Part shown: piece after piece, positions 47,191 through 53,234 of the stretch
Layout of the letters: each line of letters opens with the position of its first letter
How positions within the stretch are numbered: the stretch's first letter is position 1
Assembly (NCBI GenBank): GCA_947446855.1
Contig: CANFIH010000008.1
Coordinates: 1 to 53,234, forward strand
DNA from: Burkholderiales bacterium
GTDB lineage: Bacteria > Pseudomonadota > Gammaproteobacteria > Burkholderiales > Burkholderiaceae_C
Direction of reading: 5' to 3'
Length of the DNA: 53,234 bases
The notes under the pieces: generated by a model
Seen by the model: only the letters and a program-made list of their open reading frames with translations
What the model was told of the DNA's origin: nothing
The model's database searches: none
Translations under genes and position numbers: made by a program

Positions 47191-48350
47191 ATAAACCGTC
47201 AATTTTCCCTGCGCATTGCGAAATAGCTTTGCTTGTGTTTGTAATGTATGCGCTAGCATTTTTGCTTGCATATCATTTCGGAGCTGATGTCAAAGGAGTA
47301 GATCAAGTCCTATCTCAAGTTAAATTGGGGTTGTACTTGACTGTAGTGCTTGTCTCTATATTTGCATTTCTATTGCCTATGTTGCTGATTAGGGGAAGAT
47401 GGAAAATAATCCCAGTCGTTGCCAATAAAAAAAATTTTGTATTTCTTAATTGTATTTTTTTGGTAGTATATTTTTTATTGAAAATTAAATTGTTAGGTGG
47501 CTTAACAGCAGCTGAGTATGCATTCGATAGCGGTGAAATAGAAGACCCTACTTGGAAGGCATCAATATTTCTATCGGAATGCATATATGTTTTTGCGGCT
47601 ATTTGGGTATTTATTGGGAGTCGAGAGTGGTTTTTGACAAATATAATTGCTCTGCAAATGAATTTAATGCATGGCACAAGAATATATGTGATGATTGCTT
47701 TCATATCATTGTTCTATGTATTCTTTAGGCATTTAAGTAAGGTCAAGATATTAATTACTTCTATATTTGGCCTTACAGGCCTTATTTTATTCTCATACAT
47801 CATTTTTTTGTTTCGACATGGTGTTTTAGATCAATTTGATACTGATGTACAGTGGTTGCTGTCGCCTGTATTAATTGAGAGCGTATTTTCACAGTGGTCG
47901 CTAATTAATGTCTTGGGCGAGACGAAGTACTTTGGTGAAATAAATACATTGCATTTCATTCTCGATCCAATTTTATATACTGTGCCTCGGTTTTTGCTTC
48001 CAGATAAAGATTTGCTGATGCTGTATTTTTCTCCGGATTTATCCCCTTTGGGCGCCTTTAATGGAGTGGCTGCGTCAATTGTTTATTTAGGTGTTTTTTT
48101 TCCACTTTATTGGTTTTTATTTGGTTTGTTAGGTGCATTAATATATCAACTGGCGCGCAGAAGTTTATTCTTTAGAATTTATTATTTTATTTTTTGTACA
48201 AATATTATTTTGCGATTGATGCGTGATGGATACCTTATTCCAACAAAAATTATAATAAACGATTTCATGCTGTTGGCAGTAATTTTTATTTTGGTTAAAA
48301 CTTTTCGCTATTTTAAGAGTTTGGTGGTTGTTAAGTTTGTTAATGCGTGA
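47178..48350 (+). CDS. Membrane protein, candidate O-antigen polymerase (Wzy-like)
   Basis: Polytopic membrane protein of 390 residues, with about ten hydrophobic segments. A large extracytoplasmic loop lies in the second half (around 225-290, containing ESVFSQWSLINVLGE and PRFLLPDKD), the usual layout of Wzy polymerases and of the oligosaccharide repeat unit polymerase group. Wzy proteins share little sequence, so the call depends on topology and on the locus already containing a flippase, Wzz and glycosyltransferases. The start ATG has no ribosome-binding site. Homopolymer runs of eight A (47427-47434) and eight T (48094-48101) lie inside it. Confidence 0.65.
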   Translation: MYFNDKPSIFPAHCEIALLVFVMYALAFLLAYHFGADVKGVDQVLSQVKLGLYLTVVLVSIFAFLLPMLLIRGRWKIIPVVANKKNFVFLNCIFLVVYFLLKIKLLGGLTAAEYAFDSGEIEDPTWKASIFLSECIYVFAAIWVFIGSREWFLTNIIALQMNLMHGTRIYVMIAFISLFYVFFRHLSKVKILITSIFGLTGLILFSYIIFLFRHGVLDQFDTDVQWLLSPVLIESVFSQWSLINVLGETKYFGEINTLHFILDPILYTVPRFLLPDKDLLMLYFSPDLSPLGAFNGVAASIVYLGVFFPLYWFLFGLLGALIYQLARRSLFFRIYYFIFCTNIILRLMRDGYLIPTKIIINDFMLLAVIFILVKTFRYFKSLVVVKFVNA

Positions 48351-48367
48351 GATGGATTTAATTTAAA

Positions 48368-49369
48368 ATGAATAGTCGTGTATTAATGGATTTGCGTTGG
48401 CCGATTGGTTCGGGTATTCATCGCGTGGCAGAGGGGTATAGCGCTGAATTACCTGTGAATGTAGATGTAATTGATGTTTCGCCTGATATTAGAATTGGGC
48501 ATCCAGCATCGCCATGGTTTTTGACGCAAAAAGTACGCTCAGTAATTAAGTCGTCAGATATCTTTTTTAGCCCTGGATTTGTGCCGTTGGCTTCTAAATT
48601 GCTGCCATCGGTTGTAACAATACATGATTTGACTCATATTCATTATTATTCATCTTGGCACAAGATTTATTATGATCGTGTGCTTAGGCCTATGTATAAA
48701 AAATGTGAAGCGATAATTTGCGTTTCGGAATTCACACGGACTGAATTCCTTGAGTGGTCTGGTATAAGTCAAAATAAGGTTTTTCATGTTCCGAATGGTT
48801 TGGCTGCTAATTTTGCCTCGGCGACAGGTTTATTTTCACATGAAAGACCATTTGTTTTCTATCCAGGAAACCATCGTGGATACAAAAATTTGGCTAATTT
48901 AATTATTGCATTTTCGAAATCTAAGCTTGCTAATGATAATTATGACTTGCTGCTCACTGGTCCTGAAAATATTTTATTGCGTAAAATTGCAGTAACGCAT
49001 AGTGTTTCAGATAGGGTCCAATTTCTCGGTTTTCTATCCGATGATGATTTGGTTGCTTGTTATCGGAAGGCAAGTTGCATGGCCTTCATATCCCGATATG
49101 AAGGGTTCGGACTTCCTTTGTTAGAGGCAATGGCAGTTGATACCCCAGTAGTTGCTGCTAGATCGTCATCTCTTATTGAGGTTGCTGGCGATGCTGCATT
49201 ATTAGTTTCTCCAGATGATGTGGAGGAAATAGCTGCTGCACTTCGCACGGCATGCTTGGACTCGTCGGTTAGGGCTGATTTGATCGCCAAAGGTCGTAAA
49301 CGGGTGGCGGTATACGATATAGTTAAATCGGGAAAAATGGCATGGGATGTCGTGACCGGGATTTCATGA
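48368..49369 (+). CDS. Glycosyltransferase family 4 (GT-B)
   Basis: A 333-residue GT-B retaining glycosyltransferase. The N-terminal domain begins with RVLMDLRWPIGSGIHRVAEGY and contains SVVTIHDLTH. The C-terminal donor-binding domain shows FYPGNHRGYKNLANLI, then the family E-x7-E motif at E245 and E253 (EGFGLPLLE). It probably adds mannose, rhamnose or glucose to the repeat unit; the donor is not readable. The next glycosyltransferase starts one base after its stop. Confidence 0.88.
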   Translation: MNSRVLMDLRWPIGSGIHRVAEGYSAELPVNVDVIDVSPDIRIGHPASPWFLTQKVRSVIKSSDIFFSPGFVPLASKLLPSVVTIHDLTHIHYYSSWHKIYYDRVLRPMYKKCEAIICVSEFTRTEFLEWSGISQNKVFHVPNGLAANFASATGLFSHERPFVFYPGNHRGYKNLANLIIAFSKSKLANDNYDLLLTGPENILLRKIAVTHSVSDRVQFLGFLSDDDLVACYRKASCMAFISRYEGFGLPLLEAMAVDTPVVAARSSSLIEVAGDAALLVSPDDVEEIAAALRTACLDSSVRADLIAKGRKRVAVYDIVKSGKMAWDVVTGIS

Positions 49370-49370
49370 G

Positions 49371-50318
49371 ATGATAGAAATAAAAAACGAATATAAAGTC
49401 ATCGTGTTGATGGCAACTTTCAATGGCGCTGAATGGATTGGTCAACAGATTAAATCGATCATATGCCAAGAGGGAGTTTCGTTGGATTTTAATATTGCTG
49501 ATGATTGTTCAAATGATGGCACTGAAGAAATCGCTAGGAAGCTTTTGTATGGGCGTGAGGGGTCCATATTAAAAGTTAACGATGTTCCAAGCGGGTCTGC
49601 CGGTGCCAATTTTAAACATTTGTTCACATCTGCCAATGTTGATGATTACGATTTTGTTGTTCTTTCAGACCAGGATGATATTTGGCTTCCAAACAAATTA
49701 CTTCATGCCATTAATTGCATGGAGTTGGGGGGGGCGGATGGCTATTCTTGTGCAGTTGAGTCGTTTTGGCCCGACGGACGGACTAAGATTCTTTGGCAAA
49801 GTCCAATTATACGGTCTTCAGACCAGCTTTTTGAAGGTGCTGGTCAGGGCTGTACTTTTGTTTTGAGGAAGAGTTTTTTTAAAGAAGTTCAATTATTTTG
49901 TGCTAGTCACAGTACTGATATTGATGAATTTCATTATCACGATTGGCTTGTATATCTTCTTGCGAGAGCATGGTCAAAAATTTGGTTTTTTGATCCAATT
50001 CCAATGATTCGTTATCGACAGCATGAAAGTAACGAAATTGGGTCGCGTGGGGGTTTAAAGGCTATACAACGGCGATTGGAATTAATAAGGAACGGATGGT
50101 ATTGTGCACAAATTTGTGCGGCATCGCGTATTTATGTTTTGGCTAACGGTACCGACCCCACGACATTAAATTTATGCCAAAAATTTTCACATGCAAATGT
50201 GAATTTTCGGGCATTAGGCCAACGGTTGATCTTGTCTATACAAGTTTATAGACACAGTAGGCGAAAATTTGTTGACCGATTGGTTGTTACTGTTGGTGTT
50301 TTATTGGGACGAATTTAA
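49371..50318 (+). CDS. Glycosyltransferase family 2 (rhamnosyltransferase-like)
   Basis: A 315-residue GT2 enzyme. VIVLMATFNGAEWIGQQIKSI and IADDCSNDGT (42-51, D44/D45) form the nucleotide site. The SDQDDIWLPNKL motif (99-110) is characteristic of the RgpF/rhamnosyltransferase-like branch. With dTDP-rhamnose genes directly downstream, rhamnose is the natural guess for its donor. The gene carries a run of eight G residues (49727-49734) in otherwise AT-rich coding DNA, so slippage there would truncate the protein after about 120 residues. Confidence 0.85.
   Translation: MIEIKNEYKVIVLMATFNGAEWIGQQIKSIICQEGVSLDFNIADDCSNDGTEEIARKLLYGREGSILKVNDVPSGSAGANFKHLFTSANVDDYDFVVLSDQDDIWLPNKLLHAINCMELGGADGYSCAVESFWPDGRTKILWQSPIIRSSDQLFEGAGQGCTFVLRKSFFKEVQLFCASHSTDIDEFHYHDWLVYLLARAWSKIWFFDPIPMIRYRQHESNEIGSRGGLKAIQRRLELIRNGWYCAQICAASRIYVLANGTDPTTLNLCQKFSHANVNFRALGQRLILSIQVYRHSRRKFVDRLVVTVGVLLGRI
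49727..49734 (+). repeat. G8 homopolymer tract inside a glycosyltransferase gene
   Basis: Eight consecutive G residues encode part of LGGADG in the glycosyltransferase starting at 49371. Such a tract is out of character for the AT-rich core and is the type of simple repeat that causes on-off switching of surface-sugar genes in other bacteria. A change of one base would shift the frame. Confidence 0.75.
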
Positions 50319-50371
50319 GTGCTGAAATTTTTTTAATACCTTAATGCTATTTTTATTTTCTTAATTTAATT

Positions 50372-51448
50372 ATGACCATATTAATAACTGGTTCTGCCGG
50401 CTTTATCGGCAGCAATTTTGTTCTGGACTGGCTGGAGGGCTCAAACGAGGCAATTGTCAACCTGGACAAACTTACCTACGCTGGCAATCTGCAAAATCTG
50501 GCCGCTGTATCCGGCGATGCCCGCCACATCTTCGTGCATGGCGACATCGGCGACGCCACCCTGGTCGCATCCCTCCTGGCCCTGCACCAACCCCGCGCCG
50601 TGCTCAACTTTGCAGCCGAAAGCCATGTGGACCGCAGCATCTCTGGGCCTGGCGAATTCATCCAAACCAATATCGTGGGCACCTTCAACCTGCTCGAAGC
50701 CGTGCGCGCCTATTGGGGCGGCCTGGATGCGGATGCCAAGACCGCCTTCCGCTTCCTGCACGTCTCCACCGACGAGGTCTATGGTTCGCTCTCCAAGACC
50801 GACCCGGCTTTCTCCGAGACCAACCGCTACGAGCCCAACAGCCCGTATTCGGCCAGCAAGGCTGCCAGCGACCATCTGGTGCGTGCCTACCACCACACCT
50901 ATGGCCTGCCGGTGCTGACCACCAACTGCTCCAACAACTACGGCCCCTTCCACTTCCCCGAGAAGCTCATCCCGCTGATCATCGTCAACGCCCAGGCCGG
51001 CAAGCCCCTGCCGGTGTATGGCGACGGCCAGCAGATCCGCGACTGGCTGTATGTCAAAGACCATTGCAGCGCCATCCGCCGGGTACTGGAAGCCGGCGCC
51101 TTGGGGGAGACCTACAACGTGGGCGGCTGGAACGAAAAGCCGAACCTGGAAATCGTGCACACCGTGTGCGCCCTGCTTGATGAATTGCGCCCACGCGCAG
51201 ACGGCAAGCCCTACAAAGACCAGATTACCTACGTAACCGACCGTCCCGGCCACGACCGGCGCTACGCCATCGATGCTTCCAAAATAGAAAAGGAACTCGG
51301 CTGGAAACCGGCCGAAACCTTTGACACCGGCATCCGCAAGACCGTGCAGTGGTACCTGGACAACCCCGCGTGGGTGGCCAATGTGCAGAGCGGTGGCTAC
51401 CGCGAATGGGTCAGCCAGCAATACGGCGCTGCAGCCGCAGCAGCATGA
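50372..51448 (+). CDS. rfbB: dTDP-glucose 4,6-dehydratase
   Basis: Second step of dTDP-L-rhamnose synthesis: dTDP-glucose to dTDP-4-keto-6-deoxyglucose. The 358-residue extended SDR shows the glycine motif [10 protein letters not shown] (6-15), VSTDEVYGS with the catalytic Asp-Glu, [10 protein letters not shown] with Tyr-x3-Lys, and [17 protein letters not shown] content jumps at this gene compared with the AT-rich core just upstream. The ATG at 50372 lies within AT-rich leader sequence. It overlaps rfbD by four bases (ATGA). Confidence 0.97.
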   Translation: MTILITGSAGFIGSNFVLDWLEGSNEAIVNLDKLTYAGNLQNLAAVSGDARHIFVHGDIGDATLVASLLALHQPRAVLNFAAESHVDRSISGPGEFIQTNIVGTFNLLEAVRAYWGGLDADAKTAFRFLHVSTDEVYGSLSKTDPAFSETNRYEPNSPYSASKAASDHLVRAYHHTYGLPVLTTNCSNNYGPFHFPEKLIPLIIVNAQAGKPLPVYGDGQQIRDWLYVKDHCSAIRRVLEAGALGETYNVGGWNEKPNLEIVHTVCALLDELRPRADGKPYKDQITYVTDRPGHDRRYAIDASKIEKELGWKPAETFDTGIRKTVQWYLDNPAWVANVQSGGYREWVSQQYGAAAAAA

Positions 51449-52353
51449 AAATCCTGCTCTTCGGACGTGGCGGCCAGGTCGGCTGGGAACTGCAGCGCAG
51501 CCTCTCGGTCCTGGGTGAGGTGATTGCGCTGGACTTTGATGCGTCCCAGAACCCGCAAGGCCTGTGCGGCAGCTTTAGTGACCTGGCCGGTCTGGCAGCC
51601 ACGGTGCAAGCGGTCCAGCCCGACGTCATTGTCAATGCCGCAGCCCACACCGCCGTGGATAAGGCCGAGAGCGAGCCCGACTTTGCCCGCAGCCTCAATG
51701 CACTGGCACCCGGCGTGCTGGCTGCAGAGGCCAAGAAACTCAATGCCTGGCTGATCCACTACTCCACGGACTATGTGTTTGATGGCAGCGGACACGTGCC
51801 GTGGAATGAGACTGATGCCACCGGCCCTTTGAGCGTTTACGGCCAGACCAAGCTCGAAGGCGAACAGGCAGTTGCCACCAACCCGAAGCACCTCACCCTG
51901 CGCACCAGTTGGGTCTATGCCGCACGCGGGGGCAACTTCGCCAAAACCATGCTGCGCCTGGCTTCCGAGCGCGAAACCCTCACCGTGATTGACGACCAGT
52001 TTGGCGCCCCGACCTCCGCCGAACTGCTGGCCGATGTAACAGCCCACGCCATCCGCGCGGCCATCGCCCGGCCGGAGTTGGCCGGTCTGTACCACTGCGT
52101 GGCGGCCGGTGAAACCAACTGGCATTGCTATGCCAAGTTTGTGCTGGAAACTGCCCGTGCGTTGGGCTGGGCGCTCAGAGCCGGACCTCACCAGGTAACG
52201 GCCATCAGCACCGCCAGTTACCCGACCCCGGCCCAGCGGCCACTGAATTCGCGCCTGAACACCACCAAGCTCCAGGAAGCCTTTGGCCTGAGCCTGCCGC
52301 ACTGGCAGACCGGTGTTGCGCGCATGCTGACAGAAATCACAGGGAAACAATAA
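51445..52353 (+). CDS. rfbD: dTDP-4-dehydrorhamnose reductase
   Basis: Final step of dTDP-L-rhamnose synthesis, reducing dTDP-4-keto-L-rhamnose with NADPH. The 302-residue protein starts at the ATG overlapping the rfbB stop. It carries [14 protein letters not shown] (4-17), the metal and substrate region [22 protein letters not shown] and YGQTKLEGE with the catalytic Tyr-x3-Lys. The frame runs open upstream into rfbB without coding meaning. rfbA follows two bases after the stop. The rfbC epimerase is not in the window and should lie just beyond the end. Confidence 0.96.
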   Translation: MKILLFGRGGQVGWELQRSLSVLGEVIALDFDASQNPQGLCGSFSDLAGLAATVQAVQPDVIVNAAAHTAVDKAESEPDFARSLNALAPGVLAAEAKKLNAWLIHYSTDYVFDGSGHVPWNETDATGPLSVYGQTKLEGEQAVATNPKHLTLRTSWVYAARGGNFAKTMLRLASERETLTVIDDQFGAPTSAELLADVTAHAIRAAIARPELAGLYHCVAAGETNWHCYAKFVLETARALGWALRAGPHQVTAISTASYPTPAQRPLNSRLNTTKLQEAFGLSLPHWQTGVARMLTEITGKQ

Positions 52354-52355
52354 AC

Positions 52356-53234
52356 ATGACGACTAACTCCAAAGCCGCAGCGCCACAACGCAAGGGCATC
52401 ATCCTGGCCGGGGGCTCTGGCACCCGTCTCTATCCGGCTACGCAAGTGGTCAGCAAGCAGTTGCTGCCCATTTACGACAAGCCGATGATCTACTACCCGC
52501 TGACCACCTTGCTGCTGGCTGGCATACGTGAGATTCTGGTCATCTCCACACCGCAGGACACGCCACGCTTTGAGCAGCTCCTGGGTGACGGCAGCCAGTG
52601 GGGCATCCGCATCGAATACGCGGTGCAACCTTCGCCGGACGGCCTGGCCCAGGCCTTTCTAATCGGCGAGAAGTTTCTGGACGGTGCTCCCAGTGCTCTG
52701 GTGCTGGGCGACAACATCTTTTATGGCCATGACTTTGCCACGCTGCTGCAAAACGCCAGCCAGCAAACCAGCGGCGCCACGGTGTTCGCTTATGCCGTGA
52801 ACGACCCCGAGCGCTATGGCGTGGTGGAGTTCAATGCAGAGGGCCGCGCCATCAGCCTGGAAGAAAAACCCAAGGTACCCAAGAGCCGATATGCCGTCAC
52901 CGGCCTGTACTTTTACGACAGCCAGGTGGTGGAGTTGGCCAAGCAAGTCAAACCCAGCGCGCGTGGCGAGCTGGAGATCACCGACCTGAACCGCATGTAC
53001 CTGGAGCGCGGCCAGATGGACGTGCAGACCATGGGCCGTGGCTATGCCTGGCTGGACACCGGCACCCACGAGTCGATGATGGAAGCCAGCCAGTTCATCT
53101 ACACCATCGAGCACCGCCAGGGCCTTAAAGTAGCGGCCCCTGAGGAGGTGGTGTGGCGACATGGCTGGATTGACAACGCGCAACTCGAAGCACTGGCCAA
53201 GCCGCTGGCCAAGTCGGGTTACGGGCAGTACCTG
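52356..53234 (+). CDS. rfbA: Glucose-1-phosphate thymidylyltransferase (cut by window end)
   Basis: First step of dTDP-rhamnose synthesis: dTTP plus glucose 1-phosphate to dTDP-glucose. 293 codons are visible with no stop before the window ends; the family is about 290-300 residues, so only a few residues are missing. Motifs: [25 protein letters not shown] (14-38), [11 protein letters not shown] with a catalytic aspartate, [10 protein letters not shown], and [17 protein letters not shown] near the C terminus. An AGGGAAA lies before the ATG. The order rfbB-rfbD-rfbA is the usual one. Confidence 0.96.
   Translation, partial: MTTNSKAAAPQRKGIILAGGSGTRLYPATQVVSKQLLPIYDKPMIYYPLTTLLLAGIREILVISTPQDTPRFEQLLGDGSQWGIRIEYAVQPSPDGLAQAFLIGEKFLDGAPSALVLGDNIFYGHDFATLLQNASQQTSGATVFAYAVNDPERYGVVEFNAEGRAISLEEKPKVPKSRYAVTGLYFYDSQVVELAKQVKPSARGELEITDLNRMYLERGQMDVQTMGRGYAWLDTGTHESMMEASQFIYTIEHRQGLKVAAPEEVVWRHGWIDNAQLEALAKPLAKSGYGQYL

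Overview
The window reads as chromosomal DNA of a betaproteobacterium, most likely Burkholderiales and close to Comamonadaceae (Rhodoferax-like). The basis is protein similarity recalled from families (the ilvBNC-pssA-leuA order, the short H-NS protein with a C-terminal SGRGLAPKWL-type motif, DUF3106 and DUF3619 proteins, a WbaP-type initiating transferase). No database search was run. Genes are dense, and no stretch longer than about 300 bases lacks a gene or an RNA.

Layout. 1-7155 holds housekeeping genes: inorganic pyrophosphatase, an N-acyltransferase, glutamine-dependent NAD+ synthetase, a PII signal protein, and a tightly packed minus-strand chain (ECF sigma factor, DUF3619, DUF3106, RDD protein, diacylglycerol kinase, LOG protein). 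7156-13418 is branched-chain amino acid synthesis (ilvB, ilvN, ilvC, leuA) with pssA inserted. 13485-17620 holds a periplasmic PBP7-type endopeptidase, an IclR regulator, both N-degron aminoacyl transferases (bpt, aat), tRNA-Pro(UGG) and an H-NS gene with very clear terminators. 17813-20640 is a solute-binding protein overlapping a CHASE-GGDEF diguanylate cyclase, then a universal stress protein. 20716-23297 has two sugar-nucleotide transferases on the minus strand. 23429-28233 is an accessory pocket: a SWIM/SNF2 helicase, a hipA toxin remnant, a 55-bp IS21-like end scar and a DUF4160-DUF2442 pair with its own operator-promoter. 28424-31144 is a large hybrid histidine kinase.

31301 to the window end is a surface polysaccharide (O-antigen or capsule) locus read left to right. 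It begins with two adjacent palindromes (a likely operator), then an outer-membrane export protein, a Wzz-type chain-length protein and a WbaP-type initiating phosphotransferase. The CDP-3,6-dideoxyhexose genes rfbF, rfbG and rfbH follow, then a split transketolase and an extended SDR. This combination suggests a carbon-branched deoxysugar. An AT-rich core (about 41.6-50.37 kb) then holds a flippase, four glycosyltransferases, an acetyltransferase and a candidate polymerase. GC-rich dTDP-rhamnose genes (rfbB, rfbD, rfbA, the last cut by the window end) close the view.

Main points for a second look: the split transketolase joined to rfbFGH; the DUF4160-DUF2442 pair whose palindromic operator fills the -35/-10 spacer of what looks like a leaderless promoter; the tandem palindromes before the polysaccharide locus; the G8 tract in an AT-rich glycosyltransferase gene; and the binding protein translationally coupled to a diguanylate cyclase.
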